NCBI RefSeq assembly: GCF_029051645.1
Contig: NZ_JAACFS010000033.1
Coordinates: forward strand, 1-64,000
Length of the DNA: 64,000 nucleotides
Origin: Bradyrhizobium sp. CSA112
GTDB taxonomy: Bacteria; Pseudomonadota; Alphaproteobacteria; Rhizobiales; Xanthobacteraceae
Direction of reading: 5' to 3'
The position numbers and the translations under genes are program-made. Below are positions 38,770 to 48,624 of the stretch, in pieces; within the stretch, counting starts at the first letter, position 1, and each line of letters begins with the position of its first letter. The notes under the pieces were generated by a model. It searched no databases. It worked only from the letters and a program-made list of their open reading frames with translations, and was not told the origin of the DNA.

Positions 38770-39640
38770 GGCCTCCGCAGACTTGCGTCATCCAGCGGCA
38801 GAAGCCGCAGGGCTAGAGAGTATTGCGGCTGCGATCGACCTCATAGGCGCGTTACCGCATGCCGCTTGGGACCTCGTGTCCGGGGGTGCGGCGAGGGGCC
38901 TCCGGGGAGCGGGTCGGAGACGAAATTATTCAGACGACCAGCAGGCATTTCCGGTCGTCACCACCGGAAGCGTGAGATAGTGATGGTCCTAGCGGGCGCG
39001 CCGAGCACTATATCTGCTCTTCATGCTCATGCCGCGTCGCCATTGAGGAGCGCGTCCGGCCAGGAAGTAATGGTCAGCAGCGGGAGAGAGCGTTGCGCGA
39101 TAAGTCCACGTCCGATGACTTATTGCGGCGCCGCCACGAAGATGAGAATTATTCATCATGGATGTCACAAAAGTCCAAAGGACCCGACAGCACAAGCTCG
39201 CGCGTGATCAGCACATCGAAACTGTCCGGGGTCGAGGACAAACCTAGGGAGCTGATGACGTTCTACGCCTCCTCCCATCTCGGACGAGAATGCCCTGAAG
39301 GTTTGGAACAGCAACGTGTAGGCAAGGGTTGTGAGAGACATGCGCACGACCAAATCGTTCGCCTCCGACTCGTCGCGCCTCGCATGCGCTGGGCAGTGAA
39401 CAGGATCGCCTGCAGGCTCGGCAACGCGTCGACGAAGAGCCGACGGAAGTCGGTCAGTTCGCTGTTTCAGACGCGCTACTCGATCAGCTTCGAGCCAAGA
39501 TAGCTTTCCAGGACAGCGAGATGCGGCTGACCGAACCCTCGGTAATGCGAGGCTCTTCGCCGCACGCGTCACGCTCTGTTCGCAAGCGATCTCCACGAAA
39601 ACGCGCGCATAGCATTCAGCGATAGCTCTTTTCCGGAGCG
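38770..39640 (-). pseudogene. second LysR gene of the module, copy B, decayed
   Basis: Recognisable pieces on the minus strand are FVEIACEQSVTRAAKSLAL (near 39600), NDLVVRMSLTTLAYTLLFQT, FRAFSSEMGG and, near 38870, a MPYRA-like end. Many frame breaks. It corresponds to 30430-31290 in copy A. It is followed on the right by the transporter ATPase gene, in divergent orientation. Confidence 0.78.
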
Positions 39641-39815
39641 CCATGCATCATTCATCGCATATTGCGCGGTTTGCATCGAACTATTCGATGAATGTCATCC
39701 GGCTGTAGCGATTCGGGTTTTGAAGTTCTCGCACATCAGCGAACGCGTCCAAGCGAGATATGCGATCTCGTTGCCGTGCTCCGCAAGCTTTCCGGACAAT
39801 GTGGAAGAAACGGCT

Positions 39816-40994
39816 ATGGCATCCGTATTAATTGACAGCATCGATAAGAATTACGGGCCAACGTCTGTTTTGCGCGGTCTTTCGCTGCCGATAGCGGATG
39901 GTGAATTCCTGACGCTGTTGGGCCCATCGGGGTGTGGGAAGTCGACGCTGCTGCGTATCCTGGCAGGGCTCGAAGTGCAGGATGCAGGTTCGGTCTTGAT
40001 CGGTGAGCGGGCGGTGGACGGCCTCAAGCCGAAGCAGCGGGACGTGGCGATGGTGTTCCAGTCCTATGCGCTCTATCCCCATATGACGGTCGCCTCCAAT
40101 ATGGCGCTGCCGCTCCGAATGCGCCGGCTCTCGGCCTTCCAGAGGCTTCCTCTTCTCGGCCGCTTCATGCCAGCAACGCCGCGGATCGCTGCCGAGATCG
40201 ATGTGGAAGTCACCCGTACGGCCAAGTCCCTCGGCATTGGCCATCTACTGGCCCGCAAACCGGGGCAGCTTTCCGGCGGCCAACGCCAGCGCGTGGCGGT
40301 CGGCCGGGCGATGGTGCGCCATCCGGCTGTTTTCCTGATGGACGAGCCGCTGTCCAACCTCGACGCCAAACTGCGTGTGCAGATGCGCGCCGAGATCAAG
40401 GAACTGCACCGGCGGCTCGGGGTCACCTTCGTCTATGTCACTCATGACCAAGCCGAGGCCATGACGCTGTCGGACCGGGTGGCGGTGATGCTCGACGGCG
40501 AGTTGTTGCAGGTCGCTCCGCCGAAGGACATCTATGCCGATCCCGACGACCGGCGCGTCGCCGAATTCATCGGTTCGCCCAAGATCAATATGCTCGACGG
40601 CGTGGTGCGAGAACGCGGCCTGATCGATGTGGCCGGATCGACGCTCGCGATCGAAGCCGATGCGCGTGCCGGCGAGCATCTCACCCTCGGTATTCGCCCG
40701 GAGGTTTTTCATCTCGCCGATCACGGCGGGCAGGGCGCACTGACCGGTTCCGTGCGCATGATCGAGCATATGGGGTCCGACCTCTTCGTCCACCTCGATC
40801 TGGCGGGCCTCGATCATCCGTTGATCGCGCGGCTGCTGGCCGAACGGGCGCCTCTTATCTCCCCTGGTCAGACCTTGCATGTTGGTGCCAAGCCGGAGCG
40901 CGTACTTCTCTTTGGCCGTGATGGGCGCCGTCTGCGCCGACAAGTGGGATCCGGCCGGGCATCGGTCACACCGATCCGGGAGATCACCCGATGA
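39816..40994 (+). CDS. ABC transporter ATP-binding protein (Ugp/Mal class)
   Basis: A 392-residue ATPase. Walker A is GPSGCGKST at 36-44, the signature is LSGGQRQRVAVGRAM, and Walker B is VFLMDEPLSNLD. The C-terminal TOBE regulatory part (about 250-392) is of the MalK/UgpC type. ATG 39816 (MASVLIDSI) is preferred over upstream codons because the conserved N-terminus begins there. It overlaps the first permease gene by four bases. An insertion of about 20 residues after RMRRLSAFQRL is present in the Q-loop-to-signature region. It drives import of the solute bound by the protein at 42884-44140; location next to phosphonate genes suggests a phosphonate or phosphodiester (inference). Confidence 0.93.
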   Translation: MASVLIDSIDKNYGPTSVLRGLSLPIADGEFLTLLGPSGCGKSTLLRILAGLEVQDAGSVLIGERAVDGLKPKQRDVAMVFQSYALYPHMTVASNMALPLRMRRLSAFQRLPLLGRFMPATPRIAAEIDVEVTRTAKSLGIGHLLARKPGQLSGGQRQRVAVGRAMVRHPAVFLMDEPLSNLDAKLRVQMRAEIKELHRRLGVTFVYVTHDQAEAMTLSDRVAVMLDGELLQVAPPKDIYADPDDRRVAEFIGSPKINMLDGVVRERGLIDVAGSTLAIEADARAGEHLTLGIRPEVFHLADHGGQGALTGSVRMIEHMGSDLFVHLDLAGLDHPLIARLLAERAPLISPGQTLHVGAKPERVLLFGRDGRRLRRQVGSGRASVTPIREITR

Positions 40995-41962
40995 GCGAGC
41001 CTCTGGCTCTTTCCAGCGCCTCCGGCGAGCCGTCCGCGACAGGTAGCGTTCGAACGTTGCCATCCCCCGCGTCACCGACCCGCAGGCGAGCCTTTACGGA
41101 AGCGCTGGCGGCCTGGACGCTGGCCGGGCCGGCAGTCTTCTTTCTGCTCGTCCTGTTCTTCCTACCGGTGATCGGGATCTTCGTCATCGCGCTCAGCGAC
41201 TGGCAGTTCGGGGTGCGTTCCTTTTCCTTCGTCGGCCTCGCCAACTTCCGCGAAGTCTTCGCTGACCCGGGCTTCAGGACGTCGCTTCTCAATACCGTCG
41301 CCTACGTTCTGATCGTCGTGCCGGGCACTGTCGTCCTCGGTCTTCTGATCGCGCTGCTGATCGAAAGCGGAAAGTCTTGCCGCTCCTTTTACCGCGCCAT
41401 CCATTTTCTGCCTTTCATGGCGACGCTCACGGCCATGGCAATCGCTTGGGAGGCGCTGTTGCATCCCACCATCGGCCTCGTCAACCAGACGCTCGCCGCC
41501 ATCGGCCTGCCGACCGCCAACTGGCTGCGCGACGAGAATACGGCCCTCCCGGTGCTGGCCGCCATCGGCATCTGGCAGAACCTCGGCTATGCCATGGTGC
41601 TGTTCCTGGCTGGCATGAAGAGCATCCCGCAGGATCTCTACGATGCTGCCGATGTCGATGGTGCGGACCTTTGGCTTGACCGGATGCGCACCGTCACGCT
41701 GCCGATGCTAGGGCCGGTCTCGATGTTCGTCGTTATCGTCTTGGCGGTGAGGGCGTTCGAGTGTTTCGACACCGTGAAAGTCCTTACCCGAGGCGGCCCC
41801 GGCCACGCCTCCGAAGTGCTGCTCTACACGCTATATCGGGAGAGCTTCGAGTATCTGCGCACCGGATATGGCGCAGCCGTTGCCGTCGTCTTTCTCGCCA
41901 TCGTCGTGACACTCACGCTTGTCCAGGCCGGTGTCCTGGATAGAAAGGTGCACTATCAATGA
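40991..41962 (+). CDS. ABC transporter permease (UgpA/MalF type)
   Basis: A 323-residue inner-membrane permease. After a 35-residue cytoplasmic start it has six membrane segments. The binding-protein-dependent transport signature EAA loop is seen as DLYDAADVDGADLWLDRMRTVTLPML. ATGA overlaps join it to both the ATPase and the next permease, so the transporter is translated as one coupled operon. The substrate is not deducible from this subunit. Confidence 0.93.
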   Translation: MSEPLALSSASGEPSATGSVRTLPSPASPTRRRAFTEALAAWTLAGPAVFFLLVLFFLPVIGIFVIALSDWQFGVRSFSFVGLANFREVFADPGFRTSLLNTVAYVLIVVPGTVVLGLLIALLIESGKSCRSFYRAIHFLPFMATLTAMAIAWEALLHPTIGLVNQTLAAIGLPTANWLRDENTALPVLAAIGIWQNLGYAMVLFLAGMKSIPQDLYDAADVDGADLWLDRMRTVTLPMLGPVSMFVVIVLAVRAFECFDTVKVLTRGGPGHASEVLLYTLYRESFEYLRTGYGAAVAVVFLAIVVTLTLVQAGVLDRKVHYQ

Positions 41963-42807
41963 GCGCCAACACGCGCAGCAACCGTCTGTTGCAGCCGTCC
42001 GCCACCGTCCGCCATGCGATTCTGCTCGCCACCGGTGCACTCATCCTCGTGCCCTTTGTCTGGATGGTATCGTTGTCGATCAAACCGCCGGGGGAGATTT
42101 TTGGGACTAGCTTCTCCTTCTGGCCCGCCCAGTTCTACGGAATCGAGAACTACACCAAGGCGCTGACTGAAGCGCCGCTGCCGCGCTACATGGGCAACGG
42201 CATCATCGTCTGCGCGACGATCCTGGCGCTCCAGATTCTTTTCTGCGCGCCTTGCGCCTACGCGCTCGCCAAGCTTCGCTTTCTCGGCCGCGACCTGCTC
42301 TTCGGCATGGTGCTCATCGGCCTGCTGCTGCCACACCAGGTGCTCTCGCTGCCACTCTTTATCCTCGGCTACCAGCTCGGCATCCTCAACACCTATGCTG
42401 CGCTTATCTTCCCCTATGTCGTCTCGCCGTTCGGCATCTTCTTGTTTCGGCAGTTCTTCAAGACTATCCCCGACGATGTGGTACACGCCGCCCGCCTCGA
42501 CGGTCTCTCTGAACTTGCCATCGTCTGGAGGATCATGGTGCCGATGGCACTGCCAGCCGTCATCGCCTTCTCGATCTTCTCGGTGGTCGGCCACTGGAAC
42601 GATCTTTTCTGGCCACTGATCGTGGTCCGCGACCAGTCACTGATGCCGCCGCCGCTCGGCATCATGGTCTTCAAGAACGAGGAGGCCGGCAACGACTACG
42701 GCCCCCTCATGGCCGCATCCACTCTCGTCGTGCTGCCCCTCGTCATCGCGTTTCTTGCCGCTCAGAAATGGTTTGTCGAAGGAATGACCGGAGGAGCCGT
42801 GAAATAG
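41959..42807 (+). CDS. ABC transporter permease (UgpE/MalG type)
   Basis: A 282-residue permease with six membrane segments. The EAA loop is visible as DVVHAARLDGLSELAIVWRI. The C-terminal QKWFVEGMTGGAVK is typical of MalG/UgpE-like permeases (xFxxGxxxGAxK). It starts inside the stop codon region of the previous permease (ATGA). Confidence 0.93.
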   Translation: MSANTRSNRLLQPSATVRHAILLATGALILVPFVWMVSLSIKPPGEIFGTSFSFWPAQFYGIENYTKALTEAPLPRYMGNGIIVCATILALQILFCAPCAYALAKLRFLGRDLLFGMVLIGLLLPHQVLSLPLFILGYQLGILNTYAALIFPYVVSPFGIFLFRQFFKTIPDDVVHAARLDGLSELAIVWRIMVPMALPAVIAFSIFSVVGHWNDLFWPLIVVRDQSLMPPPLGIMVFKNEEAGNDYGPLMAASTLVVLPLVIAFLAAQKWFVEGMTGGAVK

Positions 42808-42883
42808 GTGACTAGGCCGATAGTGAACAAGTCAGACTATCAACGCCGACAGATGTCAGCGCACTTTAGAACGGAAAGTTCCT

Positions 42884-44140
42884 ATGAAAATCAAAACCTG
42901 TCTATATGCAATGATCGGAGCCTGGATATTCGCCGGCTCCCCGGCTTATTCGGCCGACAAAGTCACTATTCATGTTTCTTACGTGAACTCCTACATGAAG
43001 CCGATACATGAGGAAATCGCGCGGCGCTTCAGTCAGCTGCACCCGGACATTGCCGTCGTTCTATCTTCCCCCGTAGAAGCTTGGGGGGATCAGGTGCAGC
43101 GAACCATTCTTGACAGTGCCACGGGTAATCGACCGGACATTGCCGAACATGCGTTCAATCTTTTCGGCCAGATCGCAGATCGTGGTTTGGCGCAGCCTTT
43201 GGATTCGCTGATCAAGCAGGAAAAAGACTGGGCGTCGATGGGCTATAGCCCGGCGCTTACGAGTCTAGGAACATACCAGGGTAAGATCTGGGGCCTGCCA
43301 TTCCGCATCTCAACGCCAATCATATTTTACAATGCCGATCTCCTCCGTTCGGTCGCCGAAAACCCGCCCGAATTTCCTTCCGATTGGCAAGGCATATTGC
43401 AAGTGGCGAAGAGGATCAGCGCGCTTGGCGACCAGAGGGTTGGAATGTTTTTCGACTACCAAGCTGATGGCAACTGGACTTTCCAGGCATTGCTCAACCT
43501 TCGAGGTGGACAACTCGTGACCTCAGAAGGAAAGATTGGCTTCAACAACGCGGAAGGGTTGAGCGCCCTTACGACTCTGAATGAGATTGGTCAATCCGGC
43601 ATGATCGACATGCCTCGTGAACAGGCGAGGCAATCGTTTGCTGCGGGGATTCTTGGTATGTACGTGGGCTCCAGTTCGCAGTTGGGCAATCTCCTGAAAG
43701 CCTCAGGGAACAAATTCTCCATCGGAACCGCTTCCCTGCCACGCTCAGCAAGCAACGCAAGGATACCTGTGGGCGGTGGGATCTATATGCTGACAACCAA
43801 AGATCCTAAGAAGCAAGCGGCAGCCTGGGAGTACATTAAGTTTGCTACGGGACCGGTCGCACAAACCTCGGTGGTCGAACAAACAGGCATGATGCCGAGC
43901 AACGACCTTCCTGCACACGATCCGAACCTACTAGGAAAATTCTACAGCGAGAATCCACTTTACTTGGCGAGTTTGGAGCAGCTTCCGATTGTCACGACTT
44001 GGACCGCTTTCCCAGGACCAAACTCCGTCAAGATCAGCGACACGATTCGCGAGCATCTGCGGGCCGTGGTTACACTCAAAGCGAAGCCCGATATTGCCCT
44101 TGCGGCTATGACGAAGGATGTCGAGGCGCTTCTAAGGTAA
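42884..44140 (+). CDS. periplasmic solute-binding protein (family 1, UgpB-like)
   Basis: A 418-residue lipid-free binding protein. The signal peptide spans residues 1-23 (cleavage after SPAYS or AYSA), followed by VTIHVSYVNSYMKPIHEEI. The extracellular solute-binding family 1 fold includes the segments GKIWGLPFRISTPIIFYNAD and PVGGGIYMLTTKDPKKQAAA, both typical of UgpB-like proteins that bind glycerol-3-phosphate or glycerophosphodiesters. It follows the permeases by 76 bases with its own ribosome site. This subunit sets specificity. The next genes (MetE-like, aminotransferase, phosphodiesterase, dioxygenase) suggest an organophosphorus ligand. Confidence 0.9.
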   Translation: MKIKTCLYAMIGAWIFAGSPAYSADKVTIHVSYVNSYMKPIHEEIARRFSQLHPDIAVVLSSPVEAWGDQVQRTILDSATGNRPDIAEHAFNLFGQIADRGLAQPLDSLIKQEKDWASMGYSPALTSLGTYQGKIWGLPFRISTPIIFYNADLLRSVAENPPEFPSDWQGILQVAKRISALGDQRVGMFFDYQADGNWTFQALLNLRGGQLVTSEGKIGFNNAEGLSALTTLNEIGQSGMIDMPREQARQSFAAGILGMYVGSSSQLGNLLKASGNKFSIGTASLPRSASNARIPVGGGIYMLTTKDPKKQAAAWEYIKFATGPVAQTSVVEQTGMMPSNDLPAHDPNLLGKFYSENPLYLASLEQLPIVTTWTAFPGPNSVKISDTIREHLRAVVTLKAKPDIALAAMTKDVEALLR

Positions 44141-44286
44141 GCCTCAAAACCCAGTTTACCCGTTGTCTACTAATCGTATCTCGCAAGACGTGCACCACGC
44201 TGCGCGGCAAAAGAAACTGTGCTGGTGCACAACTCATAACCGAATGGCGCACCGGACTCTACTGGTGTTATGCAAAGGATCGGGAA

Positions 44287-45384
44287 ATGCTCCACCCACT
44301 TACAACCCAGCTTGTTGGAAGCTACACAAAGCCTGAATGGCTGATCAAGCACAATGAAATCTATCGTCTTGGCGGTCGGGCTTGGCGGATCGAGCCTGAT
44401 GTCTTGGAAAGCGCACAAGGAGACGTTGCGCGGCTATCAATCTACGATCAAGAAAGAGCTGGCATGGATCTCTTGACCGATGGCGAGCCTTGGCGCTCAG
44501 CCTGGGACAGGCACTTCATTTCCAAACTCGGCGGGCTGGATACTGCTCGGCTGGCTAATATCGTTGTCCCTCCGTCGGAAATCGGGACAGTCACGTTCAA
44601 GAAAAAAGGCGAATGGTCGCGAGAGGATGATGATGGTCTTCCTCGAGTGGTCGGTCCCATCGAATGGCTTGGGCCGATGACAGTGAAAGAGCTCGAATTT
44701 GCGAAGCGTCACACCAACCGACCGCTCAAGACACAAATTGTCGGCCCATTTACGATGGTCGACCGATTGGCTGACGAATATTACCGCGACGAGTTCGAGA
44801 TTGCGATGGCCGTCGCGGCTGCTCTGAACAAAGAACTACTTGCTCTCGAGGAAGCCGGCGCCGCGGTCCTGCACATTGATGATCCCGTCATGCATTCTCG
44901 TTTCAGCCGATCGAAGCGACTTGGCATCGCTCCAATCGAACAGATGATTGAAGGCCTGACCAAGCCGACAACTGTTCATGTTTGCTACGGTTACGCGTAT
45001 TCAAAAGAAAGCAAGGCGCCAAGCTCGACCTATCCTGAACTGTTAGAACTACTTGCAAGCTGCAGATCCCTGACCGCAATGAGCATCGAATATGAGCAGC
45101 CGGGTCATAAACCGGATCTGTTGCGCCATTGTGGTGACAAACATGTCGTTTTGGGACTGCTTGACCTCGGGACAACGAATATTGAAACGCCCGAACATAT
45201 CGCTTCGAGGATCCGGCAAGCATTGGAGGTGATACCGCCGGATAGGCTTCATCCGAGTTCTGATTGCGGAATGTGGCATTTACCGCGCGAAGTAGCTTTC
45301 GGGAAGATCCAGTCGCTCGTCAAAGGCACCGACATTGTTCGTCGCGAACTCGGGCTTCCAACAAGCTGGCCCATGACGGGCTGA
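44287..45384 (+). CDS. MetE C-terminal-domain-like zinc methyltransferase
   Basis: A 365-residue single-domain protein related to the catalytic C-terminal half of cobalamin-independent methionine synthase (COG0620). The zinc ligands are visible: H and C in HVCYG, E in MSIEYEQPG, and C in HPSSDCGMWHLP. The N-terminal domain of full MetE is absent, as in core-MetE proteins and the thiol-alkyl transferases of the same superfamily. Start ATG 44287 (MLHPLTTQLVGSYTKPE). It lies 146 bases after the binding protein. Housekeeping methionine synthesis is unlikely here; methyl or alkyl transfer to or from a thiol in phosphonate metabolism is the inference. Confidence 0.85.
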   Translation: MLHPLTTQLVGSYTKPEWLIKHNEIYRLGGRAWRIEPDVLESAQGDVARLSIYDQERAGMDLLTDGEPWRSAWDRHFISKLGGLDTARLANIVVPPSEIGTVTFKKKGEWSREDDDGLPRVVGPIEWLGPMTVKELEFAKRHTNRPLKTQIVGPFTMVDRLADEYYRDEFEIAMAVAAALNKELLALEEAGAAVLHIDDPVMHSRFSRSKRLGIAPIEQMIEGLTKPTTVHVCYGYAYSKESKAPSSTYPELLELLASCRSLTAMSIEYEQPGHKPDLLRHCGDKHVVLGLLDLGTTNIETPEHIASRIRQALEVIPPDRLHPSSDCGMWHLPREVAFGKIQSLVKGTDIVRRELGLPTSWPMTG

Positions 45385-45424
45385 TAAGAGGATGCTCAAT
45401 AGCGTTTGATGAAGAACTAAAAGA

Positions 45425-45643
45425 ATGTCCCAAGATGCTTCTGTGGAATCCGCGGCAATTGCACCGAACAATCGGTCGGTTGGGTTTCAGCGAGCGGAAA
45501 CTCGCGAGGCGTTTGTTCAAGACGAAGGGACATTGGCTCATGCTGTCAGCGAGAAGCTGACACTACTGTCACATGCCCAGAGGATAGTTGCTAATGCGCG
45601 TCAAGTAGTTGCACGCCGAAACAGTGGGAAGAGAGAGGCATGA
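45425..45643 (+). CDS. small unknown protein, possible leader of the aminotransferase gene
   Basis: A 72-codon reading beginning MSQDASVESAAIAPNN, helical and charged, with no recognised family. Its stop overlaps the ATG of the aminotransferase (ATGA), which favours real translation, but its own ribosome site is weak. It could be spurious. Confidence 0.4.
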   Translation: MSQDASVESAAIAPNNRSVGFQRAETREAFVQDEGTLAHAVSEKLTLLSHAQRIVANARQVVARRNSGKREA

Positions 45644-46794
45644 ACGACGCAAAAACCACGCACGAAGTCCTTCGCCAGACCGATCCAACATTACCCGATG
45701 GCTCGCTTAACCTCAGTGGCAATCTACCGCCGATCGTCGCCGATGTTTTCGAAGAGCGATACAGGCGCGCCCTTTCCAAGCTCATGAGACAAGAGCAGCT
45801 TAGCTCCCTGGTTGGTTCCCATCGATTCACGGGGACCGAGAATGACCGCAGGGCGGGTTCGGTGTTTGTTTCGCTGCGACTTGGCTTGGCTCCAGACGTC
45901 AAGAGGGTTGTTGTTACGAATGGGACGCAGAGCGCAATTGACCGGTTGTTCGATAGCATTGCCGGTCGAGGCGGTGTAATAGCTGCCGAGGAACTGACCT
46001 ATCCAGCAATCAAACCGATAGCCACAAGACTTGGCATCAGGCTTTGCCCTGTGCGTATCGACGGCGACGGGATAATGCCCGACAGCTTTTCCGATGTCTG
46101 TCAGCGAGAGAGGCCGAGTGCATTTTATACTTTGCCGACGTTACATAATCCAACGACCGCGACAACAACGCTTGTTCGACGGAGAGCGATCGTCGACATC
46201 GCACGATTGCACAACGTTCAGTTCATTGAAGACGATATCTACAGCATTCTTCCCCTGGACGCGCCACCTCCGTTTGCGACACTCGCTCCGGAAATCTCTT
46301 GGTATATTCTTGGAACGGCGAAGTCATTGTCGCCAGGGTTGAAAGTGGCTTATGTCGTAGCGCCCGACGGCGTGGCCGCAGGCCGCGTATTCTGGCCTGG
46401 TGTGAAGTCAACATACTGGATGCCCGCACCTTTGAATGCGGAAACCACAGCTAACCTTGTTCTCTCGGGCGACGTCAAGGCAATCATCGGTGCTGTCCGT
46501 CTCGAGATGAGTTACCGGCATGAGCTCGCGCGAGAAATCCTCGACGGAATCCCTGTTACGACCCGTCCTGGTGCACTGAATCTCTGGGTCAGAATGCCGA
46601 CGCCCGGGGCGCGCCTTGAAATAGCGAAGCTGACGCAAAGCAGAAATGTTATTGTTGGTACGGGCGATGCGTTCGTCGTTGGGGATTGCCTTCCTCCAGA
46701 GGCGCTCAGAATTGGGTTGGGCACCGTTCTAACACGTGATCAACTTTCGCGGGGCTTAGAGGTTCTGCGGGAGGCTTATCGAAGTGTTTTTTAA
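45640..46794 (+). CDS. PLP aminotransferase, MocR-domain-like without the GntR part
   Basis: A 384-residue fold-type I aminotransferase. The PLP lysine is in LGTAKSLSPGLKVAYVV, and the NGTQSAIDRLFDSI and TLPTLHNPTTAT segments are typical of the aminotransferase domain of MocR/PdxR regulators. There is no N-terminal DNA-binding domain, so it is an enzyme. It is paralogous to the gene at 53533-54690 (EELTYxAIKPI, LHNPT, WPGVK and DDIY motifs shared). A clean ribosome site (GGAAGAGAGAGG) precedes ATG 45640. The substrate is probably an amino-phosphonate or keto-phosphonate (inference). Confidence 0.88.
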   Translation: MNDAKTTHEVLRQTDPTLPDGSLNLSGNLPPIVADVFEERYRRALSKLMRQEQLSSLVGSHRFTGTENDRRAGSVFVSLRLGLAPDVKRVVVTNGTQSAIDRLFDSIAGRGGVIAAEELTYPAIKPIATRLGIRLCPVRIDGDGIMPDSFSDVCQRERPSAFYTLPTLHNPTTATTTLVRRRAIVDIARLHNVQFIEDDIYSILPLDAPPPFATLAPEISWYILGTAKSLSPGLKVAYVVAPDGVAAGRVFWPGVKSTYWMPAPLNAETTANLVLSGDVKAIIGAVRLEMSYRHELAREILDGIPVTTRPGALNLWVRMPTPGARLEIAKLTQSRNVIVGTGDAFVVGDCLPPEALRIGLGTVLTRDQLSRGLEVLREAYRSVF

Positions 46795-46925
46795 GCAAAG
46801 TATGTCTTCGAGATCGAGCGTCTTGTAGTGCGGGAACAACATTTCTTATGACGAGAATATTCTGAAGAACAACGGAACTACCGCACTCACTGAGCGAAAT
46901 GGTTGGGAGAGAGCAGGGGCGGCCG

Positions 46926-48410
46926 ATGCATCAACAAAGGCGACATTTTCTGGTTGTGAGTTTCGACGGACTCCGTCCAGATCTTGTCAGTTCAGAGCTA
47001 ACGCCGAACCTGACGCGTTTGGCAAACGCGGGCACGACACTCGGAAATCACCGAACAGTGTATCCAAGTGAGACGCGTTCGGCATTTCCTAGCCTCGTTA
47101 CGGGCGCTGTCACGAGCCGTCACGGCATGGTAGGCAACAGGTATGTGGACCGTGACGTAGTACCGCCGCGCTACATCGATACAGCCGACGCCGTACTCCT
47201 TCGCAATCTCGACCTGGCAAGCGGTGGCAGGCTCTATTCGGTTCCCTCGCTGGGCGAGATATTGGCCGCTCACGGGTGCAGCCTCGCCGTGCTCGCCACC
47301 AACACGCCAGGCACGACGCGGTTATTCCACCACAAGGCCGAAGAGTTCGGCCACGTGCGCCTGTCCGGTCACTTCCGTGAGACCTGTACGCCAGACGATG
47401 TCCTCGCCGAGATTGAAGCACGTATTAGTCCGTTGACACCGGCCCCGCCCAAGACGGAGCCAGACCGTTTCGGGCAAGACTGGATCACCTCAGCCTTCCT
47501 CGACTTCGTCTGGCCGAAATACCGGCCCGATGTCACGATCCTTTCCTATGGCGAGCCGGACGTCACCTCACACTTTCACGGCATAGGAGCTGAGGCAACT
47601 CGGTCCATCATTACCCATTGCGACCGCCAGTTTGGTCGCGTGCTCGACTGGTGGGAGGCGGAGGGGAGGCAGGCCGGAGTGCAGATCATCGCGATCTCGG
47701 ACCACGGCCACATCACCGGCCATACGCGCATCTCGGTGGCCGGCAGCTTGCGTGCGGCCGGCTTCAGCCCCGGCGTCGCACCTGCTGCCGATATTGATGT
47801 GGTAGTGGTGCCGGGCCAAGTCGGCGCTCTGTATCTTGCCGATCCGGATGAGGCGAAGATTGCCCGGTTGATTGCGACCATTACGTCCGAGCCATGGTGC
47901 GGGCCAGTGTTCACCTACGCGAAGGACGAGGTCAACGGCATCGCCCCCGGGAGCCTCTCAAACCGCCTCGTCTTCGCGGATCATATCCGTGCGCCGGACG
48001 TCGCCTTTTCCTTCCGCGCCGACGATACCATCGATCCCTTCGGCCTCGTCGGCGGCACCTTCTATGACAATGATCGCCGGGCCGGCCTCGGCCTCCACGG
48101 CGGGCTGCATCCGAAGGAACTCGCAGCATTGGGCATTGTCGCGGGATCAGCTTTTTCTGGGGCAGGTTGCATATCGACGGTGCCGACCGGCATCTGCGAC
48201 GTGGCCCCGACGATCCTCCAGCTGCTCGGTGTGGCTGTGCCGCAGAGTATGACTGGACGAGTGCTCGCCGAGGTGACCGCGTCATCACCCAAGGATGGTC
48301 CTTCAATTCGCGAGGACGTCTTTGACGCGCACCTTGGTGCCTACGCGCAGATGCTTCGCCGCGTGCATGTGGACGGCGCCTGCTACATCTCGGGTGGCTG
48401 GGTCAGCTGA
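46926..48410 (+). CDS. alkaline-phosphatase-superfamily phosphodiesterase (NPP-like)
   Basis: A 494-residue protein of the type I phosphodiesterase/nucleotide pyrophosphatase group. Metal ligands and nucleophile are visible: D14 in VVSFDGLRPD, T50 in YPSETRSAF (nucleophile), D and H in EPDVTSHFHG, DH in ISDHGH, and H in LHGGLHPKE. The same superfamily includes phosphonoacetate hydrolase, but the nucleophile region fits the NPP pattern rather than that enzyme's. It could hydrolyse CDP-, glycero- or lipid-linked phosphonates, or a C-P bond. The start is ATG 46926 rather than 46899 because the conserved fold begins there. It sits in the plus-strand run between aminotransferase and dioxygenase. 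Confidence 0.85.
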   Translation: MHQQRRHFLVVSFDGLRPDLVSSELTPNLTRLANAGTTLGNHRTVYPSETRSAFPSLVTGAVTSRHGMVGNRYVDRDVVPPRYIDTADAVLLRNLDLASGGRLYSVPSLGEILAAHGCSLAVLATNTPGTTRLFHHKAEEFGHVRLSGHFRETCTPDDVLAEIEARISPLTPAPPKTEPDRFGQDWITSAFLDFVWPKYRPDVTILSYGEPDVTSHFHGIGAEATRSIITHCDRQFGRVLDWWEAEGRQAGVQIIAISDHGHITGHTRISVAGSLRAAGFSPGVAPAADIDVVVVPGQVGALYLADPDEAKIARLIATITSEPWCGPVFTYAKDEVNGIAPGSLSNRLVFADHIRAPDVAFSFRADDTIDPFGLVGGTFYDNDRRAGLGLHGGLHPKELAALGIVAGSAFSGAGCISTVPTGICDVAPTILQLLGVAVPQSMTGRVLAEVTASSPKDGPSIREDVFDAHLGAYAQMLRRVHVDGACYISGGWVS

Positions 48411-48624
48411 TCTGCGCCCTCGTATGTGGAGGCCGAAATGTTCGCGCTCCTGCTATGGACTAAAGCTATCGGTCAGCCGCAATATTCCGGTGACATCGGA
48501 GCTCAAGCAACGGACGATGAGGTTTCATTGGTGGCCGGCACGGTCTTGCCATCGCCGATTACCTTGCCAAGCGCTGCTTCTTTTAGGTCAAAACATTCGA
48601 TGCTGGAATCAAGGAGAGAAAAAG

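Noticed and set aside
40245..42594. Long minus-strand readings opposite the ABC transporter
   Set aside because: They are shadow frames of the transporter genes, rich in Asp/Glu/His/Arg as expected for the antisense of membrane proteins.
44287..45384. Housekeeping methionine synthase metE
   Set aside because: The protein has only the C-terminal catalytic domain and lies in an accessory cluster; full MetE has about 750 residues.
46926..48410. Phosphonoacetate hydrolase (PhnA)
   Set aside because: The superfamily fits, but the nucleophile segment YPSETRSAF follows the NPP phosphodiesterase pattern and not that of characterised PhnA, so only a general phosphodiesterase call is made.
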